Shown: positions 10,404 through 23,758, counted from the stretch's first letter. The stretch: DNA of 64,000 bases from Diadophis punctatus similis (GCA_023053685.1 JALIGW010000002.1:41857720-41921719); one strand, 5' to 3'. The notes: generated by a model not told the origin, from the letters alone. Translations and numbers: made by a program.

Positions 10404-10500
10404 TTTATTTTATTGAATTTATTTATTCATGTATTTATTAAATTTATATGCTACTCATCTTACTGACCCATGACTCTGGCAGCTTACAATAATTGGAGCA
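10404..10500 (-). repeat. retroposon tail (GGGYGGC-ATA family), minus strand
   Basis: The minus strand reads from about 10490 through 'gatgagtagcatataaat' into TAA/TAAAT-rich repeats. It is a diverged copy of the tail seen at 6556 and 62431. Confidence 0.5.
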
Positions 10501-11639
10501 TAGTATAACCCTTACAAAAATTTGTATACATTCATATGTCCTGCATTATGAACATTGTAAGGACAGAACTATGGTTAGGGTTTAAAGGAAAGGAAAGTCC
10601 AGCCACTGATTACAATTATCTCTGATTGGATTTCCTTTAAACCCATATGTATGTCAAAGTTGACTGAACCTTCAAAAAGAATGATCAATCCTTTCTGGAC
10701 TTGCTATATGTTATTGGTGACAAGACCTCCTGCTTTAAATTGTACTTTCATGCATTCTGGATATCATAACTGCAGATTGATGAGAATGTTATATAAGTAT
10801 CTGCCATCATTGGTGCATGACAACACTCCATTTCTTTCCCCAGGCAACCCTAAATCTAGGAAAAGGTTACGAATCATTGTTCAGCACTATATAAAATAGT
10901 TTTCATTACAGATCTGTAACATTTTATGGAATCCTGAAATATTTTTCCCTATGAGCAATTCATACTTAAACTCCCATTCTTAGAAGTTTAAATTTCTAAA
11001 GCAGCATATCCACATAAATGTGTTGTAAAGTCTTTTTTCCCCCATGTGTGAACATATCTGCATAATGTAGCTATTAAACATAAATGTATTTTTAAAAGCC
11101 TCAAGCATCAAATTGCCATTATAATTTGCACGGAACTGAAGCAATGGAAAGTCAAGCCCCAGCCAATGATCCATTTTTTTTCCCAGGAGGGTGAACTGCT
11201 ACTTAATACCAGCAGCTATAAGAGAGAAAAGACATTTTCAACTAGAATAAATGGAATAAAATGAATTTGTTTGCATAAGCCTTTGGTGATGGAGTCCCAT
11301 GGCTGATGCAGAAAATCAGCTGAATCAGTTAAATTTTCTTGGGACCATGTACTGCACAAATAAACATAATACTAGGCAAAAGCTGAAAAGTAAAGTGGGT
11401 TATTAACTATCAGGGAAAAAAGAGAAGTCTGAAGCTAGTGTTCCTTTCATATTAATATTTGCTATATGTTCTCCAGATCTCAATAAGGCAAAGCTATTGA
11501 CTGTAATCTCCTTTTAGTGAGAGAACTTTGGGATTTCATATTAGCTTGTAACATTTCATTTATTTACATGATACAGAGATTTAGAGGAAGCAGTGGTAGC
11601 ATCTCTTGAAACTTTTGGGAATTTCTCTTTTCTAACTTC

Positions 11640-11740
11640 AACTGGAAATTTATTATTTACTTATTTGTTAAATTTATTTGCTGTCTATCTCACTGCGGGG
11701 CTACTCAGGCAGCTTACAACAATAAAGAAGAAATGAAAGG
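11640..11740 (-). repeat. retroposon tail (GGGYGGC-ATA family), minus strand
   Basis: The minus strand reads 'gagatagacagcaaataaat' and then TAACAAATAAGTAAATAATA. The layout is the same as the copy at 10404. Confidence 0.5.
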
Positions 11741-11764
11741 AGTGTGAACAGAACAGAATAGAAT

Positions 11765-12265
11765 AAGATAACAACAGAATACCTTACGCAACCAGACTTG
11801 AAATCCTGGGCTTAGAAAGCTTAGAATTACATCGCCTTTGGCATGACCTAAGCGTAGCTCATAAAATTATCTGCTACAATGTCCTTCCTGTCAACGACTA
11901 CTTTAGCTTCAAGTAGTAGCAACAATACACGAGCACACAACAGATACAAACTCAAAGTGAACCACTCCAAACTTGACTGTAGAAAATACAACTTTAGCAA
12001 CAGAGTGGTTAATGCCTGGAACTCACTACCTGACTCTGTGGTTTCGTCACCAAACCCCCAAAACTTTACCCTTAGACTGTCCACTGTTGACCTTACCCGA
12101 TTCCTAAGAGGTCAGTAAGGGGCGTGCATAAGCGCACCAGCGTGCCTACCGTCCCTGTCCTAATGTTCCCTCTTATCAGTACCCATCTTATGTATATAAA
12201 CAATGTTATATCTATGTACATCACCAATACATACTTGACAAAAGCAAATAAATAAAATAAATAAT
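11765..12265 (+). pseudogene. LINE ORF2 C-terminus and 3' end (CR1/L2-like)
   Basis: The plus strand reads LEILGLESLELHRLWHDL near 11798-11850. After one frame change, an open stretch at 11879-12118 contains RVVNAWNSLPDSVV, the conserved C-terminal block of CR1/L2-type reverse transcriptases, and ends in a stop. About 150 bp of 3' UTR and a TAAA/TAAAA-rich tail follow. It is 5' truncated and frameshifted. The clade (CR1 or L2) is uncertain. Confidence 0.75.
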
Positions 12266-12299
12266 TGAACAATATAATAAACAATAAAAACACAATAAG

Positions 12300-13785
12300 A
12301 AATACAACTATATATGAGAACTATATATGAGAAATAACTATACGATTATCAAAAAATAAAGATGGATAGGTAGAGAGCAGAGAACAAGATGGGAGAGTGG
12401 AGTCTGCCATAAATCCAGCCCCACCTTCAGCATGGAACTCCCCCATTGGGACCCCAGGACAAATAAAGCAAGGTCTTTAAGCTCTTGCAGAAGTATATGA
12501 GGGTGGGAACAGATCTTACCTTAGAAGGTAAAAGGATCTGAAGCAGGCCCTTCCTTCTGGCATGAGTAGAATGGGCTTGTCCTAGAGAGACTAGGCAGTT
12601 CATCAGGTAGGAAATGCTACTTTTGAACCCAAAATCTTTGCATGGAAAGCATATGTTCTGCCATTCTTTGAAGAAGAAGAAAACGGTGGAGTCTTTGAAC
12701 ATAAAGTTGGAAGGATACTCCATATTTCTTTCACCTCATTGTATTGTGCATCTCCCCCTTTTAGAAAAAGGTTTTAGTCTTGGCAGGTAGTTCACATGTC
12801 CGCAAGGTATGAGCTGCTCCATTATTACACTACAGTGAGAATAGACACTTATTTAAAGGAAAATGAACCAAAATAATACATTAGCTGGTTTGACAATGTC
12901 CTAATAGGGAAATGAGAATAGCATAGATTTTAAACAAGTACCAAAGTAAGTAAAGCATAAGGGAACACTTTTGCTTTAGAAAAATGTTAAATTTTTATTG
13001 GCTGGGTGGGGGAAGAGAAACCTACATAAAAAAACTTTATACAATAAGGCAAAGTAATAACCACATACTGGGAGATTTTATTACATTCTCTATACGTACT
13101 CACAAACCCCTCATTTTTCATAATTTAGGTTCATCTACTGAAGTTAATTTGCAATCGATTTACAGTAGAAGAGACAAAAGAAAAAATATTCTTGCATAAT
13201 TCATAGTTAACATATAGAATTCAGAGAAGAAAATATTTTAAAAAAAGAAATAATAATGGAAAATATTGTTTCCAACTAAATGGAGATGAAGAGAGACAGG
13301 AAAAGTCCAATAGAACTAGATTTGGCCATTCATACAGAATAATCAGGTCTTCGGTTGTGCTACCTTCATCTTCATCGAAGTTGTATTATCTATGAAACAT
13401 CTGCAATAAGGAAACTATCAGAGGGCTTTCTGTCACAGGCATCTACAGACAGCACAACCATTGTTTTTCTTTTGTGGTCCCCATGATGTCGTCTTCATCT
13501 CATCCCTAGGCCATGAATAAGGTAGGCTTAAGCTGGCCCTCAGCAATAATGTTATTAAACTGTATTTATCTCCTTTTTATGGCACTGCTCAAATGTAGCC
13601 TCAGGCTGAGTTAAAATGTTTGTTTTGGTTAGCTATTATCTTCAGAGTGTTTGAAGAAAAACAGAGGCAAGGTAAGAAGAGGAATGGAGTAGCACATTTC
13701 ATATCATTATAGTCTTCTGCTAAACTAACTATTACTATAAAGTCAGTAATAAGGAAAGGTTTAGTAGGGAGGAAATTGTCCTGTT
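12300..13785. other. no gene recognised
   Basis: Unclassified AT-rich DNA. A minus-strand open frame of 98 codons at 12427-12723 has no recognisable domain and contains a homopolymeric Phe run. I regard it as chance. Confidence 0.5.
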
Positions 13786-13789
13786 TTAA

Positions 13790-14385
13790 AGGGGTATTTG
13801 CTTTTTTTATTTGTAATAATTATATTAAGGATTATAATTTACAGCTGTAAAAATATAAATTTAAAAAGAATAAAAATTAAAAAATTGAAGGCTCAGAAAA
13901 GAAAAAAGAATATAGTAAAGAAAAAGAAAAAATATATAAAGAAGTGATTTTCCCCTTCATCACATTGTATAAACAATTTTAGTAACTTGTCATCTCATCT
14001 TAAAATGCAACAATGTCTCTTCTTCCTATATTCCATATTGTATCTAAATAAATCTATAAAAAGTGATCATTTCAGTCCTGATGTCAGCCAAAGTCCATTA
14101 AGGTTGCTACAGATAAATGTATATTCCTTGCTTTATTGTCCTAGAACTTAAAACTTCTTTTTATTTTTTTCTTTGTCCCTTCTCACCAAATTCTTCAACG
14201 AGTCTATTGTATAAATCCAATATAAGAAAATTATCCAGGTACAGTAATTGTCTTGTTTTGTTATTTGTATATTGCTTTTAATCATCAAGACATCAACCAG
14301 TTTCTTTTGCATATGCAGTGTAACATCTTTTGCATGTCATTCTTATCACCTGTCATTTTAAAATCCACATTCAAATCAATATGTA
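13790..14385 (-). mobile_element. L1 LINE 3' region, minus strand
   Basis: On the minus strand the sequence shares 'agttactaaaattgtttata' with the plus-strand L1 end at 46.1 kb. It also has the same T-rich run before the tail near 13790-13930. No intact coding remains. Confidence 0.5.
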
Positions 14386-14603
14386 TACTGTCAGAGTCAG
14401 TTGCAATGCAGGCTGCTTCAGGGGTTAATTCCCCCCCCCATTCCTCCTGGAATCTCTACATCTCACCTAAAAGTGCAACCCATGATAGGCATTAGCAACA
14501 CCTGTACATGTTTAGCAGAGAGGGAATTTAAATCTCACAGTAAAACATTTCCCATGTTAGAGGCCACTTGAGCATTTGGCTTGTCCTGTGACTCCTGCCT
14601 AGA

Positions 14604-15033
14604 GTCTAGTTCAGTGATGGCGAACCTATGGCACGCGTGCCACAGGTGGCACGCGGAGCCATATCTGCTGGCACGCGAGCTGTTGCCCTAGCTCAGCTCC
14701 AGCGTGCATGTGCACGCCGGCCAGCTGATTTTCGGCTCACACGGAGGCTCTGGGAGGGTGTTTTCCACTTCTGGAGGGCCTCCGGGGGGCAGGGGGCTGT
14801 TTTCGCCCTCCCCAGGCTCCAGGAAAGCCTCTGGAGCCTGGGGAGGGTGAAAAATGGGCCTACTAGGCCCACCAGCAGTTTGGAAATGGGCCATTTCCAG
14901 CCTCCAAAGGGCCTCCGGGGGGCAGGGGAGCCCATTTTCGCCCTCCCCAGGGATTGAATTATGGGTGTGGGCACTCGCGCAGACGTGCTTTCGGCACCCG
15001 AGGAAAAAAAGGTTCGCCATCACTGGTCTAGTT
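14604..15033. mobile_element. hAT element (CAGTGATGGCGAACC family) with TSD GTCTAGTT
   Basis: The element 14612-15025 (414 bp) is flanked by perfect GTCTAGTT duplications at 14604-14611 and 15026-15033. The ends CAGTGATGGCGAACC and GGTTCGCCATCACTG are exact complements. The GC-rich body contains inverted copies of a 'gcctccggggggcagggg'-type segment. Open frames across it on both strands result from its GC-richness. Two more copies lie at 19823 and 41640. Confidence 0.96.
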
Positions 15034-18000
15034 ATTTATAACCACAGCTTGTTAATTGACTAACACTTTGTCTCTTGACTTGGCATCATAAATCTTTGGC
15101 TTGACTTGAATTTGGTTGTCTCCTCCTTATCATCATCATCATCATTATTATTTGACTTTGTTATACTAGCCAGGAGACCACAATGCTATTGCAGAGTAGC
15201 AGTTTGGCTGCCAATTTATCAGCTCTGTTGTGGTACACACTCACACTCTTCCCAAAATGTGCCATAGGAGGGCAAACTGGCTTTGCACCAGAAAGAAAGA
15301 TGAAGCATCATCCAAGGCCCCTCCCCTCCCTTCCTTCCCCTGGAGCTGCCTTGCAAATGGGCATCACAATCAGGAGAGTTAAGAGCTGGCAGGAAGCACC
15401 AACCGTCTCCAGCATCATTAAGCCACTTTTCTTCAGCTAAGTTCTTATCAGCAAGTAATGTTTTCTTGCTTTTACCTTTTTCTCTGTTGTCTCTTGGTGA
15501 CTTGCTTCCAGGATTTGTAACAAAGAAATTCTTCCTTTAACATTGTGCGTGCCTAAGAACTGTATCTGGCCACTCAAGAGATGTTAAGAAAACCAGGATA
15601 CAAAACAGTCTCAGTCATGCCAAATAATAATTGTTCCTCTTCCACAGCTTCTTTAAAGTTTGTCTATATAGGCAAACACCCTTAAAATTAACTACTGGGT
15701 CAAAAATATCCTTCATTATGTCCAATGTTAAAAATAATTTGCTTCATTCTGCTGATTATGGGTGGAGCAAAAAGATAGATATTCTTTTGTTTCCCAGAGC
15801 CTAAACTCACTGGGCACTGCTGTCTCTTCATGAGCAGCAATTCCCTGAGACACTTGTGGGTGATCTGAAGTCCTGTCATTATCCAGAGAAGAATTATCAA
15901 AGAGCTGGTCTGCTCACTGAGTATTCATGCCTCAGTGTTTAGCCTTCAGCTCTGCTTTTAATGAAACTCTCTTCAGCTAGCCATTTCTTCCCAAAAGTCT
16001 TCATGTTGCAATATTTCCCATGCAACTCTAAAATTCTAAGATAATAGCTCCTCTCCCTCTTGCCAATTTAAGGTTATCCAAATACATCAGTGTGAACAAA
16101 GCTGCATTCCCCTTAATTATTTAAGGGAGCCAACTGTTCCATAATTTCTGTAAAATAGCTGGCATTATAATTTGGCAGACTGAGGAAATGGGTGGAAGGT
16201 GGGGAAATGCCAGATCTAATTATTCTCCAGATCTTGTTGGCTAGGACTATCTGCTAAAGGATACTCTATTCACCTGGGAAGACAAGGGTGTTTCCCCCCA
16301 CATATTAATTATGAGCAAATTAAAGGAAATATCATATATTATGAGGAAAATAGAAGAGAAACAAGTGAAAGAGTAAGACTATAAATAATAAAGAATGGCT
16401 GCAGACACTGCCACTGAAAAACATAGCTGTGAAACTGAGCATAAAGATTATTTGTAACTTAGGACAGCCTGTGGGTCTGATAAATGTAATATTTTGTCAA
16501 GTGTAAAAGTTCAGATCCACACGTGATGGTCCAATTAAACTGATTTAGTGTAACTCATGTCTATGCAAAGGAATATTTTCAAGGATAAGGATCAATGAAA
16601 TTCAAGAGAGCTTGGACTTAATTCATTTGTCACTATGTAGGGATACTAGGCTGATCCCTCTTTTAACTCCATCACAGTTCTGCCACTACTTCTACATCAT
16701 TATCCCCTTCAACATGGCCCCACCTTCTTTCATGGCATCTTCGTAATAGCCCTTCCCTTACTACATGGTCTCTTTGGAATCTGAGTTCTCGTGGGAATTT
16801 GGTAGAGGAGGCAATGAAGCCAACTCAAAGGAATCTTCTTCCCCCATATTTGAATTCACCATTGATGAAAAACATCTAAGGCATTAGTAGGTTTCTCCCC
16901 CATCATCCTCAAGTCATGAAGGCCAGAAGTGGATGGTTAAAGGGTATCAAATGCCCTGCTTCTCCCTGGATCTATCCACAAATGCTGGCTAATGTCTTCA
17001 TCTATGGATTTCTCAAGAGGCGTAGGGTGGCGGCTTGGGGACTTGGTCAGTCATGACTTTTCAGGGAAATGTTGGTGAACTGCTGAATTAATTCAGTGGC
17101 ATGGACATACCAGTTATCTCCCAAGAGTTTTCAGATTCTGGGTAGTTTTTCCATATCATATCCATATCAGTTACTTTGCCCCTTCACGAGATTTGTCTTC
17201 AGAGTAGATTAGAATGTCATGAAATCACCACAAACTTGGCTGATCCCTCTTTCTTTCGATCCCTCGTTGTTACTTTTTCTTACTTGCTTACTTCTTATTC
17301 CCCTTCTCCTTCTCCTTTTCTTCTGGGCCACATGGAAAAACACATGTATAAGTGTGTGAGGAAACTTTTTTTTCTGTATTTCTCTGTGTGTGCATGACAT
17401 AGAAAGAGGAGGGGGGAGAATGTCTTGTATATACACAAAGTGAATCAATTGTATAAAAAAGTAGCATATTAATTATTAATAATTAATTCAATATATTCAT
17501 TTGTTTTTCTTCTGCCCCTACTTTTTGGGTGGATGGAATGTAGCTTTTTCAAGACAAATGTTGGATAAATATGTAGAGATACACAAACTCATGAGTATGT
17601 TATAGACACACATTTATTCAGGAAGTAGAAACTCCAGGGATGTTCAACTAACTGGTTTCTGCATCTTGTTTTTTTACTTAGCCAAAAATTTGTGTTGGTC
17701 TACACTGCAAGGACCAATTTTCAGATTTTATCATTTCAGTGTTCCCAAGACTTTTTCAAACTTTAGAATCTTTACAGTGAAAACTATATGAAGCATCTGA
17801 GGAGAAAAATAATTCTTATTTGTACAATTATTTTAAAAGACAAAGATAGGAAACAAATGGATGCACTACTTTCATTAGTAATTTTGATTGAAATGAACAC
17901 ACTGTGGGAGACAATGCATAAAATCATTCTTATGATAAAGCTAATGTTGAGCAGGAGAGAGATGGATGAATTATATGGACAATGAAGGAATTAATTTGCT

Positions 18001-19745
18001 TGGATTTGGAACTACCTTTGCATAGGCTGCATAGATATTTTATTATATAAATTACCTTTAATGTTTGAATTGATTGCCATGTCCTTTTTTCATCTGAGGC
18101 ATGAATTTTCAATATTCCTAAGTACAGACACATTTTATCCTTAAAAAAATGAATTAATTAAATCAATGAACATTTTGTGATTAGTCTATAGGGCCTGAAC
18201 TTTAATACACCCTGTACCCATACAATGTTCCTTTTGATAATTACAATTGTGATCTGTTTTAAGACCATGATATTTGATAAATTAAAATAAAACATTTACT
18301 GATATTAAAAGTGGAATTGTACCTATGTGGTTAGATAATCGTTTGTTGATCCTATGACTGTTCAGGTACATTCATTTATTCATGTTAATGAGTTTTCCTT
18401 CAGTGTTCCATTCTTCAGAAGAACGTGTAGATATCTTACAATTTAAAACAAAAACAAAAACCAGGCAACAGACTCACAAAACCAAAGTAGAAATCAGTCA
18501 GTAAAATCATGCAATTGCTAAACCAGATGTTTTTCAGAAAATAATTATCTTTACTTGTTGCTAGATCATAAAGAGGAAGGTGATTTAATCTCAATTATTT
18601 AAAAAAACATGTACCTCTAGGCACTGTTGTTCCGAAAGTACCTCAAGATACAGCAATAATGGTTTTTACCAGAGGGGTAAGTTAAGAAGAGGAGAAAGTT
18701 CTTCAAATGCATAGGTTGAATCCGTAAATGGAAGGTAAAAGTGTAATAAACAATCTCTTCATTTGCACTTGATTTGAAATAATGTCATAGATTGCACAGT
18801 CAATTAAAAAGTTGGGGGGGAAGGCTGTGATTAATCAATTTGCACCAGTGAACATTGTATAGCATTAACTAATGCATGTTACCCTGAGCCCAAGTCTAAT
18901 CCTACTAAGAACAATGCTGAATAAAAGCTTTCCTGACCTTATCTGAGACTTGACTGAACATCTCATAATAAGCTGGTGTCCAGGAGAATAATAAAATCTG
19001 GTGATTTAAAGACCCTATACATATAGACTGATATCCAGTGACATCTACCAGCTGATGCTAATACTTTTTTTTTGCTTCAATTCAATTTTAGCTTTTAGCT
19101 ATTGATTCAGATTTATATGGAGCTCCTAGTATATGTTAGATTTAGAGATGAGTAGTACCAACAAATAAATTAAAGCCAACTCCATGTTCCTTAAATATCT
19201 TCTCAGTCCTACTTACCGAAGGTACTTTTTATTTTTCAGATCTCCTGCAAAAAGCTTCCCTCCACCCAAGGCCATCCTGGCAAAAAGGTTCAAACAGATA
19301 CATGTATCAATTATGTTAAAAGTCCAGCACAATAAAACAAATCTTTCCTCTTGTCTTCTCTCATCTTCTAAATGAAAATAATAGGCTAAATCCATTACCA
19401 TCTCAAAGCTAGGTGTCAAGCAGACCCTAAATCATTTAGATAATAATTCAGAGTTCACTCATCCCAAAATGGAAAGCTCTACATTGGTTAATACAAAATT
19501 GTCACTAGTTCCAGGAAAATCTCAGATTTATTCTTAAATGGCTTTGTAAAATAGACTTTTATGACAATGAAAGGTCCTAAAAATGGTAAACAATGTACAC
19601 TATTTACATCAAAAAAGAACCCTTTAATTAATCATTTAAGAAACTAATTTTGCTCTAGGAATGCTTAGTGATCGCTGACAGATGAAAATGGCATTAATGA
19701 CTGATTTTGACATTAGACATACAGAAATTAAAACATGACAAACAT
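15034..19745. other. long stretch without recognisable genes or repeats
   Basis: About 4.7 kb of AT-rich DNA. Apart from short T-rich and TCA/ATT runs near 15130 I see no repeat family. Nothing in six frames resembles a known domain. It may include conserved non-coding sequence, which cannot be judged without alignment. Confidence 0.5.
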
Positions 19746-20330
19746 TTAACAGAATAACAGAGTTGAAAGGGGCATTAGAGGTCTTTTAGTCTAATCCCCT
19801 GCTCAAGAAGGAGACCCTATACCAGTGGGGGCAAACCTTTTTTCCCTTGGGTGCCAAAAGGGCATGCGCGCACACTATAATGCACATGCAAGTGCCCACA
19901 CCCATAATTCAATGCCTAGGGAGGGCGAAAACGGCAGAGGGCCTTTGGAGGCCAGAAACAGCCACTTTCCCGACTTCTGGTGGGCCCAGTAGGCCCATTT
20001 TTCGCCCTCCCCATGTTCCAGAGGCTTCCCTGGAGCCTGGGGAGGATGAAAACGCCCCCCCCGGAGGCCCTCCATAAACCTAAAGTGCCCTCCCAGAGCC
20101 TCTGTGCCAGCCAAAAATCAGCTGGCCAGCGCGCACGTGTGCTGGAGCTGACTTTGTGTGCCGGCAGATATGGCTCTGCGTGCCACCTTTGGCATGCATG
20201 CCATAAGTTCGCCATCACTGCCCTATACCATTTCAGGCAAATGGCTGTCCAATCTCTTTTTAAAAACCTCCAATGATGGAACACCCTCAACTTTAATTGC
20301 TCCTACTAAAATCCCATGCCCAATTTCTTT
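19745..20330 (-). mobile_element. CR1 LINE 3' end, minus strand, interrupted by a hAT element
   Basis: The plus strand shows the mirror image of a CR1 3' end: 'agagttgaaaggggcatta' and 'cccctgctcaagaaggagac'. After the 398-bp hAT insertion it resumes with 'catttcaggcaaatggctgt'. The minus strand there encodes the CR1 C-terminal block SLEVFKKRLDSHLPEMV (about 20223-20275). CR1 elements are 5' truncated on insertion, which fits. Confidence 0.85.
19815..20228. mobile_element. hAT element nested in CR1, TSD CCCTATAC
   Basis: The element 19823-20220 (398 bp) is flanked by CCCTATAC at 19815-19822 and 20221-20228. The right end is AGTTCGCCATCACTG; the left end CAGTGGGGGCAAACC has a few substitutions. 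It is the same family as 14612-15025. Removing the element and one duplication restores the CR1 tail, which proves the order of insertion. Confidence 0.96.
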
Positions 20331-20831
20331 CTTTTCACTACACCCAGCCTTAAATGTCCATTGCTTATGGTTTGCCACTACCATGACATACAACCTTTCT
20401 AATGTACAAAAACTACAAAGCAGCCAAAGAAGTAGCAATGACAGAGGAAGAATCAGCAATATGGTATAGGGAAAACGGAGAACTATTTCCTTCCATATCA
20501 CAGTACTTGCAAGATGTTGATAGCTGTAGGAGAAATTCCAGCTGTTCATATCTATACATCCTCTAATACAGCATTGTGCCATAAAACTTTGCTTAAATGG
20601 TTACAATTATGTTAGATATGCAGATTCCAAATATGATAGCACTCCAGCTATCTGAAGGAATTGTCACATATCTGTCATTTCAGCATGCAGGAAATGAAAT
20701 AATGGGTTCAAGTTGCAAAAGGATAGATTGTTACTGAATGCTAAAAATATCCTAACAGTAAATACAGTGGAAACAATTATCCAGAGAATGGTAGGCTTTC
20801 CTCTGCTATATGTGTTCAATAAAGGGTAGTT

Positions 20832-21076
20832 AAGGAGCCGAGGTGGTGAAGTGGTTAAATGCAGCACTGCAGGCTACTTCAGCTGGCTAATAGTTCAGCA
20901 GTTCAGCTGTTCACATCTCACCGGCTCAAGGTTGACTCAGCCTTCCATCCTTCTGAGGTGGGTAAAATGAGGACCCAAATTGTTGGGGGCAATATGCTGA
21001 ACTCTGTAAACCGCTTAGAGAGGGCTGTAAAGCACTATGAACTGGTATATAAGTCTAAGTGCTAAGTGCTATTGCT
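20832..21076 (+). mobile_element. Sauria-type SINE
   Basis: Full-length layout: a tRNA-like head 'gagccgaggtggtgaagtgg', the 'gctcaaggttgactcagcc' body, and the 'gtatataagtctaagtgct' tail. The tail carries a small internal duplication (aagtgctaagtgctattgct). Confidence 0.92.
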
Positions 21077-21109
21077 AGTCATTATCAGTAATTATTTAAA
21101 TTCAATTCC

Positions 21110-21178
21110 TACCCTAAGCAGAAGGTTGGACTCCATGGCCTAAGTGATCCCTTCTAATTCTGCTATTCTTATGGTTTT
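21110..21178 (+). mobile_element. CR1 3' tail fragment
   Basis: 'ctaagcagaaggttggactc' and 'cttctaattctgctattctt' match the CR1 3' terminus seen at 43870. Only the last ~65 bp are present. Confidence 0.65.
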
Positions 21179-21512
21179 TGTTAAGATATTCATGAACTGG
21201 GAGAGCCATGTTAACAAGGTTAGCCAATGAATAGGCATAACAACTAAGTCAGCCAATGAAAGCTAACCACTTCTGAGTCTGTGCAGAGAATCGAAACTGA
21301 AATCTTAAGCTTAAGGCTGGGTGTGGCTCAGTCCACTCTGCTCTCTGCTCTCTGTGCTTGTCTGCTCTGCTGAAATGAAACTAACTCTCCTGCTTGTATT
21401 TACTTGTAACTACGTTGAAGAACTCTGCTAATGGTATTGTAAATTCATCTGTTACTATGTTTATAAAGAAGTTAATGAATCCAGCTGAATCAGTTATCTG
21501 TATGTGCTTCTG
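21179..21512 (+). mobile_element. LTR-like block (tentative solo LTR)
   Basis: It starts TGTTAAGATATTC and contains two CCAAT boxes (agccaatgaa) followed by a CT-rich tract. GTTTT flanks both proposed limits (21174-21178 and 21513-21517). The right end CTTCTG lacks the canonical CA, so the boundaries or the class may be wrong. Confidence 0.35.
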
Positions 21513-23319
21513 GTTTTGATTTTTGCAACAAACTTTAATAGTATTGACAAACAAGATATGAAATAAACAACATCTTTTTCCTTATATTTTCATGTACTGG
21601 GTACTTCCTGCCTTTGATATTATCTCTGCAGGAAAAATAATCACCATGACGAATAGGCTTTCATAGATTAATCCATAAATTATTTGATCCATTTTTAAAA
21701 TAATAAAACTACTACTAACCTGAGAAAAGCCTAGTGCCAGGTATTTAGACTATGATAGATTACACATATTTCAGATTAGTTGCAGTTTTTTTAGATAGTA
21801 AGCAAAAAATGGATAGAAAAGTCAGTCTCCGACCCCAAAGTGAGACCAGTGAATATGCTGGCATATTTAATGAAAGTAAGCAAGGGAGGCAAAATTTTAA
21901 ATCTAAGAAGTCACAGAGAAGGTCACAGAAAACACAAACCAGACCGACCTATGCTCAAGCCCTGCCTCTCCTTTCTTTATGCCAGCTTTCATTCTCTACC
22001 TAACACAGCTCTGATGTCAGATGCTTCTAGACTGAGTTGCAAAGGAAAAGAATATGGGGAAGGCAGTAATAGAGCTATCTATTCTCTAGCTCTGCACTAA
22101 AAGTAGTTGAGAATGAACTTTCTCCCACTGAGGTCTCTATCCTATTTCTATCTGTCCCTTTCGAAATCAGTTCTATGTTAAATAGAAGACTTTTGGGAAC
22201 AAAATGTCCCTGCAGTGCTACTATGAGTCTAAGTCAGAGAACAACACCGCTTAGTAACAGAACTGCATATTCTTAAAAACAAAACAAAACAAAGCTAGGA
22301 TTAGTCTACAGCATTGCAAAAATGACTAGATAACATTCCACTTTGAAATTATGAAATGGTCCTGCCAGGTTTTCCAGTCATGCTATGCCATGGTTTGTTC
22401 TAGTCATGATTTGTTGAATAAGCCACCATAATTGGATTCAAACTGGATATTTAGCCATTATGCAACATGCTAGACTTTGACTCTTATATGAATCCAGCCA
22501 CTATCTATGCAATAGGCAAATCCAGCCAGTAATGGTTTAGTCAATAAATCCTATTTTAAGTATTCTAAATATTATTGGGTAAAATGCATGGATGAGGCTA
22601 ATTTAATTTGATTTGATTTGATTTGATTTAATTTATAAATTGTCTGACTCCTAAACACCTTTGGGTACTTACAATTTTAAAAAAAACTCCAACATATAAC
22701 AAATATAACAGACTGGAAGAGCAAAACATCAAAACAAATTAAAAACCAAACCAAACCAAATAAAACAAAAATCGGTGTGCACCATTGTCTTGTCCCCAAG
22801 CCCCAGAAAAATAAGAACAACATAAAGGTTAGAGTCAGCAGAATCTCTGGTGGAACATCATAACAGGATTCTCATAAGAGGCATAATTCATATTAGCTAA
22901 AACTAGATTGGTCCCATTATGCCTTAGAACAATCCAGTCACGGTAGCTAATATTGAGCTGGATGGATTGATTATAAGAGAGATGTTCACATATTGATCAA
23001 TTTCTGCTGAGTGCTTCAGTGGTTGTTTCCCAAGATGGTCCAAGAAGGGGAGTGGGTATTTATTTACATTAAAAAAAACTTCTGTTGTGACACAGAAATT
23101 AAAGCACATTTTTCTTGATCTGATGTGAAAAAATAAATATATCAGATATAAAATATCTATTAATCTTCATGTTATAAAAACAGGAAAGTTGTTTCGCTTA
23201 GCAGTGTTCAAAATAATTTTCTGTACTTTGTTGTTTTACTCTCCCACTGCTTTCTCTACAGAAGGAAACTTTTGTTGGTTTGACTGATTACAGCATGTCT
23301 CTCGTTTTAATTTTCTTAG

Positions 23320-23336
23320 GAACCTGAAAGGAAGAA
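23320..23336 (+). other. candidate 17-nt microexon
   Basis: A branchpoint-like CTGAT (23284-23288) and pyrimidine tract end in 'ttttcttag' (23311-23319). Then come 17 purine-rich nt and the strong donor GTAAGT (23337-23342). Another acceptor-like 'ctgctttctctacag' ends about 57 nt earlier. The purine-rich exon and the TGC motif upstream resemble regulated neuronal microexons. The length is not a multiple of three and no flanking exon is in the window. Confidence 0.2.
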
Positions 23337-23758
23337 GTAAGTAGATACGTATATAGCTCTTTATTCACTTTGGGTTTTTCCACTTTGCAAGCTTTTTCCT
23401 CCGTGCTACTTTCTTTAATTTCTTTCTTTCTCGGTTTCAATTTCTTTCCTAAATGAACTTGTTGTCCATGTACTCCACAAGTCCTGAATCACAAAATAAG
23501 AGTTCTTCTTCTAATTGACATCTCAAGCATTAGCTTAATCCAACTGCAGATAGCTCTGCTGTTGTTATGAAAAAAACTTGTTTCTGTCACCGTATTTTGG
23601 TCAAGATCAGAATACTGCTAGGCTTTTCTCACTTATCATACTAAGCATGTTCTGGTAGCATCTGATAAGGAAAGGAAAGGAAATAGAAATTTGTATGGAA
23701 ATAAAAGTTTGCTAGATTGCTGGTTTTCTTCCTCTCTTTTCCCATGCCACTGATTTTC

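Noticed and set aside
14628..15063. Frames of 69-111 codons in the GC-rich hAT element
   Set aside because: They are internal to a non-autonomous element with exact target duplications. The same region is open on both strands and is not conserved between the three copies.
14388..15545. Possible LTR beginning TGTCAGAGTCAGTTG
   Set aside because: Only a TG-type start suggests it. I could not find a matching end, a TATA/polyadenylation order or a target duplication.
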